From Spirochaetota bacterium (lineage in GTDB: Bacteria; Spirochaetota; Spirochaetia; Treponematales; Rectinemataceae), in assembly GCA_029265615.1 (NCBI GenBank), contig JAJUIB010000013.1, positions 22,344-86,343 of the forward strand: a stretch of 64,000 nucleotides of DNA, read 5' to 3'. A program made the translations under genes and the position numbers. Position 1 is the first letter of the stretch. Each line of letters starts with the position of its first letter. Under the pieces are notes generated by a model that made no database searches, was not told the DNA's origin, and saw only the letters and a program-made list of their open reading frames with translations. Positions 36,419 to 44,761 of the stretch are shown here, in pieces.

Positions 36419-36452
36419 GCGCGGCCCCGGAGCCCTTAGACCGGGGCCGCGC
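36419..36452 (+). other. Strong inverted repeat between hpf and hprK
   Basis: A perfect 12-bp GC stem (GCGCGGCCCCGG / CCGGGGCCGCGC) with a 10-nt loop is followed by GCTTT. A smaller hairpin CGCTAC/GTAGCG with TGCTTTT lies at 36372-36394. Together they probably weaken or end the rpoN-hpf transcript, and hprK has its own promoter downstream. Confidence 0.6.
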
Positions 36453-36488
36453 GCTTTCCAGGCCTATCACGGGGGCGCAGGGGGTTGT

Positions 36489-36517
36489 TTGCGCTGCGGC
36501 CCGTTCCGTAGTACACT
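36489..36517 (+). promoter_or_regulatory. Predicted promoter of hprK
   Basis: TTGCGC (36489-36494), 17-bp spacer, TACACT (36512-36517). The hprK ATG at 36529 is only 11 bp downstream and has no Shine-Dalgarno sequence, matching the layout seen before 1113 and 7111. Confidence 0.5.
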
Positions 36518-36528
36518 CTTTCGCGACG

Positions 36529-37518
36529 ATGGAAGAGCAACGCTTTACGGTTCTCGATCTTCTCGATCTCGACCTTAAGGAGCAGAACGCCCTCGGCCTC
36601 CGCTGCATCGGTGGCAGAAAGGGCCTGCCCCGCGAGATCACCGTACCCGACTTGAATCGACCGGGACTTGCGCTTTCGGGCTTCTTCGAGTCCTTCGCAT
36701 GGCAGCGTATTCAGATATTCGGCCGGGGGGAAAACGCCTTTATAAAAAAACTGGAGGATGAGAATCGGATTGACAGCTTCGAAAAGCTCTTTTCCTATCC
36801 CATCCCCGCCTGCATCTTCACCCATAACCTCGCGCCGGGACGCAACTTCTTCCGACTTGCCGAGGCGGCCGACTGCCCCATCCTCCAGACCGATCTTTCC
36901 TCTTCCGAGTTCACAAGCCGCGTCCTCAGGGTGCTCGCGGACATCTTCGCCCCCAAAGCCTCGCTACACGGGGTCCTTGTCGAGGTGTACGGTATCGGCA
37001 TACTTCTCGTCGGCGACTCGGGGGTCGGCAAAAGCGAAACCGCCCTTGAGCTCATCGAGCGAGGGCACCGCCTCGTCGCCGACGATGTCGTGGATATCCG
37101 CTGTGTGAACGGCTCCATCCTCATGGGACAGGGTGCAAACAAGGTGATTGGCCATCACATGGAGATCCGCGGTCTTGGGATTATCAATGTCACCCACCTG
37201 TTCGGTGTCGGCGCGATCCGCGACAAAAAACAAATTCAGCTCGTCTGCACGCTCGAGGAATGGGACCCGGACAAGGTGTACGACCGCATCGGCACGGAGG
37301 AGCGGACGACCGAGATACTCGGTGTGCGCATCCCCGAACTCGTCATCCCCGTGAAACCCGGCCGGAACATCCCCATTATCGTAGAAACCGCTGCGATGAA
37401 CGAGCGGCTTAAAAAAATGGGCTATCATTCCGCAAAGGAATTCAACCAGAACATCCTGCGGTGGCTTGAAAGCGAAAACGCGCGCGCCGCCTATTTCAAC
37501 CGCGATGAGTACCTCTAG
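36529..37518 (+). CDS. hprK: HPr kinase/phosphorylase
   Basis: Phosphorylates and dephosphorylates Ser46 of HPr in response to metabolites. The 329-aa length is typical. The N-terminal domain (1-130) is followed by Walker A GDSGVGKS (about 162-169), the catalytic LVADDVVDI region (about 183-191) and the family signature EIRGLGIINVTHLFGVGAI split near 208-226. The C-terminal PVKPGRNIPIIVE motif follows. It lies 45 bp before ptsH, its substrate. No enzyme I or sugar-specific PTS proteins are in the window. Confidence 0.96.
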   Translation: MEEQRFTVLDLLDLDLKEQNALGLRCIGGRKGLPREITVPDLNRPGLALSGFFESFAWQRIQIFGRGENAFIKKLEDENRIDSFEKLFSYPIPACIFTHNLAPGRNFFRLAEAADCPILQTDLSSSEFTSRVLRVLADIFAPKASLHGVLVEVYGIGILLVGDSGVGKSETALELIERGHRLVADDVVDIRCVNGSILMGQGANKVIGHHMEIRGLGIINVTHLFGVGAIRDKKQIQLVCTLEEWDPDKVYDRIGTEERTTEILGVRIPELVIPVKPGRNIPIIVETAAMNERLKKMGYHSAKEFNQNILRWLESENARAAYFNRDEYL

Positions 37519-37563
37519 GGGCGCGCACGGCGCCACCGTAAGTCGAATGACCAGGAAGGCCCT

Positions 37564-37830
37564 ATGACCGAGCGTAACGTGACCATCAAGAACCGCGCGG
37601 GCATCCACGCACGGCCCGCCGCCCTTATCGTCCAGACCTCGAGCAAGTTCGCCTCGCGCATTTGGCTTGAAAAAGGCGAAGACAAGATCAACGCAAAATC
37701 CATCATGGGCATCATCACCCTGGGCGCGAGCTTTGGCACACCCATCCGCATCCTCGCGGAGGGCGCCGACGAGGAGGAGGCGGCGGCCGCAATCGAGCGC
37801 CTCTTCGAAAGCCGCTTCGAGGAGGAATGA
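37564..37830 (+). CDS. ptsH: Phosphocarrier protein HPr
   Basis: The 88-aa protein has the active-site His15 in GIHARPA and the regulatory Ser46 in AKSIMGI, the target of HprK. The two sites are at exactly the canonical positions. It overlaps the ntrY-like gene by 4 bp, suggesting that HPr and the two-component system are translationally coupled. In absence of a visible transport PTS, a regulatory role is likely. Confidence 0.96.
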   Translation: MTERNVTIKNRAGIHARPAALIVQTSSKFASRIWLEKGEDKINAKSIMGIITLGASFGTPIRILAEGADEEEAAAAIERLFESRFEEE

Positions 37831-39638
37831 ACCGAGGCGGGCGGGGCAGGAATTCCCGCGCGGAACAAGGCGGCTCCGAGTTTCACGAGCTCGTCGAGGC
37901 AGGCCAGGGAAGCCGCACCAATCTTATTGCTGCCACACTCGTCTACCTCATCGCCGCGACCGGGCTCTTCGTCTACGCGCGCCGCGTGCTCATCGAGGCG
38001 CCCGCCTTTCCCCCGCCCGAGGAGCGCCTTCCCCTCGTTCTGCTCGGCATTCTTCCCGCGAGCCTCCTTGCTTTTTTTGCGGTCAAGCTCCGCGCGCTCG
38101 TAGCCGATGCGCGCAGGCGGCGTTATGGCGCCCGCCTGCGGCTAAAGCTCGCAGCCTTGTTCGCCGCCGCGATTCTCGCGGCCTCGCTCCCCCAGGCCGG
38201 CATCCTGCTGTCGCTTGCACGAGCGGCGCAGGCCTCCGCCGCCTCGGACGAGGTGCGGCGCGGCCTTGCCCGCGGCCTTACGCTGCTCCTCTCGTACTAC
38301 GATGAGGATCTTGCGCGCCTCGAAAATATCGCGAAGCACGAGCTACCTGCGCTCGCGAGGGGGCGCCTTCCCGCACAGGCGGACCGCGTTCTCGAGTCGC
38401 TTCGTGCGCGCGAGCCGCGCATCGATGCGCTCGAACTCTTTTCGAATGGCGAAAGTGCGGCCTTTGCGGGGGCGCCCGCGGCGCGGCTTTTGCGCGCCCC
38501 TGCAGCGGCGGCACCAGGAGCCCTCCCCGCAAGCGCAGGCGGTGGGACCACCCGATTCCGCTACCTCGTCCCCTGGGGGACGGGGGGCGACGCCCTCGTC
38601 CTCAGCTTGCGCCTGCCCGATGGTTTTGACGAAACGGCGGAAGCGCTGACGCAGGGGAAGCGTCAGACCGAACTCCTCGCCGCTTTCTCACCACGCTGGG
38701 CCAAGCTGCTCTTTCTCGTCTACCTACTCCTCGTTGCGCCCCTCCTCCTTCTCGCCCTGCTTTTCGGACTCGCCGCATCCGAGCTCATCGCAGCTCCGCT
38801 CTCCTCGCTTGAAGCCGCAACCCGCCGCATCGCGGCGGGCGACCTGTCCTTGCGCCTCCTTGCAAAACCGGGCGATGAAATCGGACGCCTTATCGCATCC
38901 TTTAATGCGATGCTCGGCGAAATCGAACGCTATCGCACAAACGAACTCCGCCGGGAAAAAATCGACGCATGGAAGGACATCGCGCAGCGACTCGCGCATG
39001 AGCTCAAAAATCCGCTCACGCCCATACGGCTCGCCGCGGAGCGGCTACTTCGCCTCGCCCAAAGCGATCCTGAGCGCGCGCTCGAGGTGCTTGCGCCCTC
39101 GGCGCTCGCGATCATCGCAGAGGTAGAGGGCATGGATGCGCTTCTCTCGGACTTCCGTTCCTTCGCAGCCCTCCCCGAGCCCGCCTACGACTGGACCGAA
39201 CTTCGACCCCTCGTCGAAGAAGCTGTTGCCCTCTACGAAGCTTCGTATCCAGATGTCAGCTTTATCCGAAGCGGCGTGCCTCAGGGCATCGTCCTCCGCG
39301 TCGATCGCGCGCAGATCAAACGCGTCCTTACGAATCTTTTTTCGAACGCCCTCGACGCGATGAACGGCAAGGGGAGCCTCGAAATTCGCGCCGAGCTTGT
39401 AACAACGGCGGAATCGAGGTATTGTAGGCTCCTAATCAGGGACGATGGCTGCGGCGTGCCAGCCGGGCTTCGCGAGCGCGTATTCACGCCGTATTTCACC
39501 ACCAAGGCCTCCGGCACGGGGCTCGGCCTTTCAATCGTCGAACGCATCGTCACGGACCACGGCGGCTTTGTCCGCATGGAATCTGAGGAGGGCGTCGGGA
39601 CCTCCCTGTATATCGACCTTCCCGTGGCGGGCGTCTAG
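37827..39638 (+). CDS. NtrY-like membrane histidine kinase
   Basis: The 603-aa sensor has two N-terminal helices (about 30-50 and 65-85), a third near 115-135, a periplasmic Ala-rich domain (about 135-290) and a helix at 295-320. A HAMP-like linker follows, then the HisKA box AHELKNPLTP with His at about 391. The ATPase domain has NLFSNALDAM (N box), DDGCGV (G1), FTPYFTTKASGTGLGLSI (G2) at the C-terminus. This layout and the partner gene match the NtrY/NtrX type, which responds to nitrogen or redox status in proteobacteria. The stimulus here is unknown. A 4-bp overlap with ptsH couples them. Confidence 0.9.
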   Translation: MNRGGRGRNSRAEQGGSEFHELVEAGQGSRTNLIAATLVYLIAATGLFVYARRVLIEAPAFPPPEERLPLVLLGILPASLLAFFAVKLRALVADARRRRYGARLRLKLAALFAAAILAASLPQAGILLSLARAAQASAASDEVRRGLARGLTLLLSYYDEDLARLENIAKHELPALARGRLPAQADRVLESLRAREPRIDALELFSNGESAAFAGAPAARLLRAPAAAAPGALPASAGGGTTRFRYLVPWGTGGDALVLSLRLPDGFDETAEALTQGKRQTELLAAFSPRWAKLLFLVYLLLVAPLLLLALLFGLAASELIAAPLSSLEAATRRIAAGDLSLRLLAKPGDEIGRLIASFNAMLGEIERYRTNELRREKIDAWKDIAQRLAHELKNPLTPIRLAAERLLRLAQSDPERALEVLAPSALAIIAEVEGMDALLSDFRSFAALPEPAYDWTELRPLVEEAVALYEASYPDVSFIRSGVPQGIVLRVDRAQIKRVLTNLFSNALDAMNGKGSLEIRAELVTTAESRYCRLLIRDDGCGVPAGLRERVFTPYFTTKASGTGLGLSIVERIVTDHGGFVRMESEEGVGTSLYIDLPVAGV

Positions 39639-39690
39639 GCCCCGCCCTGCGGGAAAGATCGGCGACGCGAAGGAGCCTTGAGCAGGACCC

Positions 39691-41079
39691 ATGGCAAGCA
39701 TCCTGGTGATCGATGACGAGGCGGGCATCAGAAACGCCGTCCGGGGCATCCTCGAAGACGAGCGCTACAGCGTGCTCACGGCCGAGGACGCCCTCGTCGG
39801 TCTAGAGCTCCTTGAACACGAACGCATCGACCTCGTCCTGCTTGACGTGTGGCTACCACGCATGGGGGGCCTCGAGGCGCTCACCGAGATCAAAAAACTC
39901 CGCCCGGGCATCGAGGTGATCGTCTTCTCGGGCCACGGCACGATCGACATGGCCGTCCGCGCCATCAAGCTCGGCGCCTTCGATTTTATCGAAAAGCCGC
40001 TCTCGATCGACCGCCTCCTCACCGCCTGTCGAAACGCGCTTGAGCTCAGCGCCCTCCGCGCCGAAAATAGGCGACTTAAGGGCGGGGAAGGCATCCTCTG
40101 CGAAAAGCTCGTCGGCGACTCGGCGCCCATGGCCGCAGTGCGGGCCCTCGCCGACCAAGCGGCGGCATCCGAGGCGCGCGTCCTCATCACGGGCGAGAAC
40201 GGCACGGGCAAAGAGCTCGTCGCGCGCTATATCCACCTCAAAAGCCGTCGCGCAAGCGGCCCCTTTATCGCCCTCAATTGCGCGGCGATTCCGGAAACCC
40301 TCATCGAGAGCGAACTATTCGGCCACGAAAAAGGCGCCTTCACCGACGCCGTAAGCGCGCGACGCGGCCGCTTCGAGGCCGCCCACGGCGGGACGCTCTT
40401 TCTCGACGAGGTCGCCGACCTCTCGCCGGCGGCACAGGCGAAGCTCCTCCGGGTTCTCCAGGAAATGCGCTTCGAGCGACTCGGGTCCGAGGAAACCATC
40501 GAAGTCGACGTCCGGGTGCTCGCGGCGACAAACAAGGACATTGCCAGAGAGATCGCCGAAGGCCGCTTCCGCGAAGACCTCTATTTCCGCCTCGCCGTCG
40601 TGCCGATCCACATGCCGCCCTTGCGGGAGCGGCGTTCCGACATCCCCGACCTCTGCGCCTGCTTCCTGGCGGCGGCGGGAGACGGCCGCTTGATTGCCCC
40701 CGATGCGCTCGCTGCCCTCGCGGCGCGCGAGTGGCCGGGAAACGTGCGTGAGCTTAAAAACGCCGTCGAACGCCTCAGAGTGCTTTCGGACTGTAACCCC
40801 ATCACCGCCGCCGAGGTTGAGCGGGTGCTCGGCGGCGGCGCAGCGCCGAGCACCGCAGCATCAAATGCCGCAGCACCCACGGGTAGCGCTGATGCCCTGT
40901 CGAGCCGCTACCTCAGCCTCGGGCTCCAGGCGGCCAAGGAACTCTTTGAGCGGGACTACCTCGTGCACAAGCTCAAGGAAAATGGCTATAATATCTCGAA
41001 GACGGCGGAGGCGATCGGGGTGTACCCGAGCGGTCTTCACGCCAAGATCAAGAAACTCGGAATCGAGCAAAAGCCATGA
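39691..41079 (+). CDS. NtrX-like sigma-54-dependent response regulator
   Basis: Residues 1-120 form a receiver domain with acidic pair DDE (8-10), phospho-acceptor Asp at about 52 (LLDVWLPRMGG) and conserved Lys in EKPLS. The AAA+ domain (about 145-380) has Walker A GENGTGKE, Walker B GGTLFLDEV and arginine finger region. The sigma-54 contact loop reads GAFTDA (about 215-220) instead of GAFTGA. The C-terminal HTH (NISKTAEAIGVYPSGLHAKI, about 432-451) is of the Fis type. Partner of the NtrY-like kinase; overlaps lexA by 4 bp. Located in the same series as rpoN. Confidence 0.92.
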   Translation: MASILVIDDEAGIRNAVRGILEDERYSVLTAEDALVGLELLEHERIDLVLLDVWLPRMGGLEALTEIKKLRPGIEVIVFSGHGTIDMAVRAIKLGAFDFIEKPLSIDRLLTACRNALELSALRAENRRLKGGEGILCEKLVGDSAPMAAVRALADQAAASEARVLITGENGTGKELVARYIHLKSRRASGPFIALNCAAIPETLIESELFGHEKGAFTDAVSARRGRFEAAHGGTLFLDEVADLSPAAQAKLLRVLQEMRFERLGSEETIEVDVRVLAATNKDIAREIAEGRFREDLYFRLAVVPIHMPPLRERRSDIPDLCACFLAAAGDGRLIAPDALAALAAREWPGNVRELKNAVERLRVLSDCNPITAAEVERVLGGGAAPSTAASNAAAPTGSADALSSRYLSLGLQAAKELFERDYLVHKLKENGYNISKTAEAIGVYPSGLHAKIKKLGIEQKP

Positions 41080-41675
41080 AAAGCCTGACCCAGCGCCAGC
41101 AGGAAGTTCTCGACTTTATCGCCGGCTTTGTCGAGGATCATGCCTATCCGCCCACCATCCGCGAAATCGCGGACCGCTTCGACATCTCGGTGAAGGGCGC
41201 CTACGACCATGTGAAGGCCCTCGAAAAAAAGGGTAAGCTCAAGCTGGGGGAAAATCGCTCTCGGGCGCTCGAAATCGTCGCAAAAGAGCGCCCCGAGCGC
41301 AGCGTCATCGACCTGCCGCTTCTTGGCGCGGTCGCCGCGGGTAAGCCCATTCTCGCCGACGAGAATTTCGCAGGCACCGTGCCTGTGCCGGCGGAACTAG
41401 TGCGCCATGCACCCTGCTTCGCGCTCACCGTCCGCGGCGACAGCATGAAGGATGCGGGCATTTTCAACGGCGACATCGCGATTATCGAAGAGCGCCAAAG
41501 CGCCGACAACGGCGAGATCGTCGTCGCGATGCTCGACGATTCGGTGACACTGAAGCGCTTTTTCCGCGAGAACAACCGCGTCAAGCTCGTCGCAGAAAAC
41601 GCGGCGTACTCCCCCATCTACACCCAGGATGTCCGCATCGTCGGACGCCTCCGGGGCCTTATCCGGAAGTACTAG
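41076..41675 (+). CDS. lexA: LexA repressor
   Basis: SOS repressor that self-cleaves with activated RecA. The 199-aa protein has a winged-HTH (LTQRQQEVLDFIAGFVEDH; recognition segment ISVKGAYDHV, about 35-45). The Ala-Gly cleavage site in GAVAAGKP lies near residue 89, and the catalytic pair is Ser in RGDSM (about 123) and Lys in TLKRF (about 160). The recognition helix differs from the usual SSSTVH type, so the operator sequence is probably different. It overlaps ntrX by 4 bp and holA by 1 bp. No own promoter is visible. Confidence 0.95.
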   Translation: MKSLTQRQQEVLDFIAGFVEDHAYPPTIREIADRFDISVKGAYDHVKALEKKGKLKLGENRSRALEIVAKERPERSVIDLPLLGAVAAGKPILADENFAGTVPVPAELVRHAPCFALTVRGDSMKDAGIFNGDIAIIEERQSADNGEIVVAMLDDSVTLKRFFRENNRVKLVAENAAYSPIYTQDVRIVGRLRGLIRKY

Positions 41676-42682
41676 TGCGCCTCGAGCCTTGCTATCTTCT
41701 CGCCGGCCCCGAGTCGGGTAAGCGCGCCGCCTTTATCGCCGAGCTCCGCGCGGCCATTACCCGCGAGGACGGATCCCCCCCCGAAGAGCATCGTCTCTAC
41801 GCAGGCGACGCAGGCGTGGGCGAGCTCCTTTCGCTCCTCAGAAACGGCTCCCTTTTTGCAAGCCGCCGTCTTGTCGAGTATCGCGGCGCCGAAGCCATCA
41901 AGGGGAAGGACGACACCGGCGCTCTTGCCGCCTACATCGCGGCTCCCGCTCCTGACGCCATACTCCTCCTCGTCACCGATGCGTTCTACGTGGAGAAAGC
42001 CATCGAGGAGGCTGTGGGGAAAAACCGGAAGCAGACGTTCTTTGAACTATTCGAGAGCGAAAAACCGCGTTGGGTCGAACGGCGCCTCCGCGAACTCGGC
42101 CTCGCCATCGATGAAGACGGCATCGAGGCGCTCCTCGAACTCGTCGAAAACGACACCGCCGCCCTCGACGCGGCCTGTGCCCGCCTCGGGGTGCTCTTCC
42201 CCGCCGGAACACAGCTCGGCGAGGCGGAGATCGAAGCCGCCATCGCGCGCAATCGACAGGAAGATGCCTTCAGTCTGTTCGCACGCATGGTGGAGGACGA
42301 TCCCGCCTGGGCCCTCGAGTGCCTCGATGCAGTGCTCGCCGACCGCCAGGGCGGCGCCGTCCAGATCCTCTCCGCCCTCGCGTGGAGCTTTCGTCGACTC
42401 CTCAGGCTCCGCATCCTTCTCGACGCCGGCGAGTCTTTCGATGCGGCCTGTCTCAACAACGGCATCCGCGCCAAGAGCCTCAAGGATCTCCATCGGCTAG
42501 CCCTAGCGCGTTACACCCGCGAGGATTGCGAGCGTATCATCCGTCTTGCGCTCGAAGTCGATGCCCGCACGCGAGCCGGCGGAGCGGCTCTTGAACGCCC
42601 CCTTCTCCAGCTTTTCGTCTACGGCTGTATGATAAAAAAGGGCGCGCTCGAGCTTGAGCCGCCGCCGCTTGCGCAGCGCTGA
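41675..42682 (+). CDS. holA: DNA polymerase III delta subunit
   Basis: Clamp-loader wrench that opens the beta clamp. The 335-aa length and pattern fit HolA: N-terminal YLLAGPESGKRAAFIAELR (degenerate P-loop), SLFASRRLVEYRGAE near 60-75 (beta-clamp contact region) and the C-terminal helical collar domain (QILSALAWSFRRLLRLRIL). GTG at 41675 overlaps the lexA stop by 1 bp. Last gene of the plus-strand series and convergent with the glucosidase gene. Confidence 0.87.
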   Translation: MRLEPCYLLAGPESGKRAAFIAELRAAITREDGSPPEEHRLYAGDAGVGELLSLLRNGSLFASRRLVEYRGAEAIKGKDDTGALAAYIAAPAPDAILLLVTDAFYVEKAIEEAVGKNRKQTFFELFESEKPRWVERRLRELGLAIDEDGIEALLELVENDTAALDAACARLGVLFPAGTQLGEAEIEAAIARNRQEDAFSLFARMVEDDPAWALECLDAVLADRQGGAVQILSALAWSFRRLLRLRILLDAGESFDAACLNNGIRAKSLKDLHRLALARYTREDCERIIRLALEVDARTRAGGAALERPLLQLFVYGCMIKKGALELEPPPLAQR

Positions 42683-42692
42683 CCCCCGCGCT

Positions 42693-44426
42693 TCAACTTA
42701 AACTCAAGGTAAGCTCAAGAATCAACGCTTCAAGGCCGCGAAGCCTGATGTGAATGCCCGCCCTGCGTGGAGCGCGCGCATCGCTCCGCGGCGTGGAGGC
42801 GGCGATAAGACTCCCCTCGGGGCGCTTCGCGCCGCTAAGCGTCGGAGAGGCAAGAAGCACCCGCGCCGCCAGAGGCGCTGCGCTTGGCACTGTCCCTGGC
42901 GGCGCCGGTGGCGCCGCCCCCGGGAGGAACACATCGCGCGGCGCCTTCGAAAAGTTGAGAAGTACGATAAGACGCCCCTCGGGGCCCGCCTCGACCCTGC
43001 GCTCATAGGCAAGGACATCGGCCGCGCCACGGCCCGAACCCATGTCGAGAAAGCGGATCGCACCGGAGCGGAGCTCGGTTCGCGCCCGGCGCAGAGCAAT
43101 GAGCCGCGTACACCATGCGAGCATGGATGCGGGGTCCGCGGTCTGGGCGGCGACATTGCGTTCGCGGTAGTCGGGGTTGAGCGGTAGCCAGGGTTCGCCC
43201 TGCGTAAATCCGCCGCCGGGCGAAGCGTCCCAGGGCATGGGCGTCCGCTCGGGATCGCGCCCGATGAAGGCAAGCGGCCAGGTTTTCTTGCCAAGTGGAT
43301 CACGGAGCGCAGACCGGGGTAGTCGGAAACAGCCCATCGCAAGCTCTTCGCCATAGTAAAGAAAGGGCGTCCCGCGCAGCGTCAAGAGCATTGCAAGAGC
43401 GATTCGGGCACGCGCCTCGGTAACACGGGGGTCGCGCGCACGATAGCGAAACGCCGCGCGCGGCTGGTCGTGATTCGAGAGCGTAAAATTGGGCCACGCG
43501 CCTGCAGGCAGTGCCGCATACCAGGCTTCGGCAGAACGGCGGAACGCGCGCGCACTCCAGGGCTGGCGGAGAAAATCGAAATTGAAGGCCATGTGGAGCT
43601 CGTCGTTCGCTTCACCGTGGCACGAGGCGGCGAGCGCGGCGTCCTGGCCATGAGTCTCGCCGATGAGAACCCGCTCGCCTGCTTCATCGGCGATCCGCCG
43701 CATTTCCTTGAAAACCTCATGGCACTCGGGCCGATTCCGGTCGTAGATATGTCGCTGGAACAGGTCGGGAACGGCGCGAATCGAGCACGGATTCGAGCGC
43801 AAAAGCTCGTCTTTGTAATAGGCCGTCGCGACATCAAGACGGAATCCATCCACGCCCATCGCAAACCAATAGCGCATGATATCGTACACCTCGCGCCGGA
43901 GCGCGGGGTTGCGCCAGTTGAACTCGGGCTGGTGCCGCGTGAAGGTGGCAAGGTAGCGCTCGCCCGTCGCGGGATTGGGATACCACGCCGACCGGAGCTC
44001 GAAGAGACTCACCCAGTTGTTCGGCTTAGGACCGGCGAGCGGGCTCCAGAGGTAGTAGCCGTGCTCGGGGCAGTCGCGGGACGTGCGGGCAGCGCGGAAC
44101 CAGGGATGCTCCTCCGAGCTGTGGTTGGCCACGAGATCGAGGACTACCCTAAGACCTCGATCCTTCGCAGCCTGAACGAGGGCCTTAAAGTCGTCGAGCG
44201 TGCCGAACATCGGATCGATCCCGCGGTAGTCGGCGACATCGTAGCCGAAATCCTTCATCGGACTCGGGAAGATCGGCGAAATCCACAGAGCATCGACGCC
44301 GAGACCTGCGAGGTAGTCGAGCCGGGAGGTGATGCCTGCAAGATCACCTATGCCGTCGCCGTTTGAATCCTGAAAGCTCCGTGGATAGATCTGATAGAAA
44401 ACCGCATCCTGCCACCATGCGCTCAT
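42693..44426 (-). CDS. GH13 alpha-glucosidase (oligo-1,6-glucosidase type)
   Basis: Hydrolyses alpha-glucosidic bonds of short oligosaccharides. The 577-aa protein starts WWQDAVFYQIYPRSFQDSNG, as in this GH13 subfamily. The catalytic residues are Asp in GVDGFRLDVA (nucleophile, about 200), Glu in RVLIGETHG (acid/base, about 257) and Asp in LSNHDQPR (about 325). Conserved region I is DLVANHSS. A low-complexity Ala/Pro/Arg stretch near 510-560 is inserted in the C-terminal beta domain. No signal peptide, so cytoplasmic. It overlaps the ferredoxin gene by 4 bp. Confidence 0.93.
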   Translation of the reverse strand: MSAWWQDAVFYQIYPRSFQDSNGDGIGDLAGITSRLDYLAGLGVDALWISPIFPSPMKDFGYDVADYRGIDPMFGTLDDFKALVQAAKDRGLRVVLDLVANHSSEEHPWFRAARTSRDCPEHGYYLWSPLAGPKPNNWVSLFELRSAWYPNPATGERYLATFTRHQPEFNWRNPALRREVYDIMRYWFAMGVDGFRLDVATAYYKDELLRSNPCSIRAVPDLFQRHIYDRNRPECHEVFKEMRRIADEAGERVLIGETHGQDAALAASCHGEANDELHMAFNFDFLRQPWSARAFRRSAEAWYAALPAGAWPNFTLSNHDQPRAAFRYRARDPRVTEARARIALAMLLTLRGTPFLYYGEELAMGCFRLPRSALRDPLGKKTWPLAFIGRDPERTPMPWDASPGGGFTQGEPWLPLNPDYRERNVAAQTADPASMLAWCTRLIALRRARTELRSGAIRFLDMGSGRGAADVLAYERRVEAGPEGRLIVLLNFSKAPRDVFLPGAAPPAPPGTVPSAAPLAARVLLASPTLSGAKRPEGSLIAASTPRSDARAPRRAGIHIRLRGLEALILELTLSLS

Positions 44427-44758
44427 CGTCCCTCCCCCTCGACAAGCGGCACGAGCGCCTCGAGCGTCGCATCGCGCGCAGCCCGCGCCTGGCAGGCGAG
44501 GCGCTCGCTCCCATCAAGTGCCGCGCCGAAAGAGGCAAGCCGGGCCCGCTCCCGTTCGCCCATCGGCGAAAGTCCTGAGGCGCCAGAACAGACGCGGAGG
44601 CGACAGGTGCCGCAAAGCGCCTTGCCACCGCAGTCGTGGCGGATGGGCGCCCCCTCACGCATGAGCGCCACCAGCAGGCTTTCGACGGGAGAAACGCTCA
44701 CGACGAGCATTGACGCGTGCGGCCCGCTACTCGCAGGCGCGAACACGATGCGGGGCAT
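44423..44758 (-). CDS. 2Fe-2S ferredoxin
   Basis: Small electron carrier of the plant/adrenodoxin beta-grasp type. The 111-aa protein has the cluster ligands DCGGKALCGTC (C-x5-C-x2-C, about 43-52) and a fourth Cys in RLACQA (about 88). It is preceded by an extended N-terminus. Overlapping the glucosidase gene and 3 bp from the cyclase gene, it is part of a minus-strand unit, but no redox partner is adjacent. Confidence 0.88.
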   Translation of the reverse strand: MPRIVFAPASSGPHASMLVVSVSPVESLLVALMREGAPIRHDCGGKALCGTCRLRVCSGASGLSPMGERERARLASFGAALDGSERLACQARAARDATLEALVPLVEGEGR

Positions 44759-44761
44759 GCG

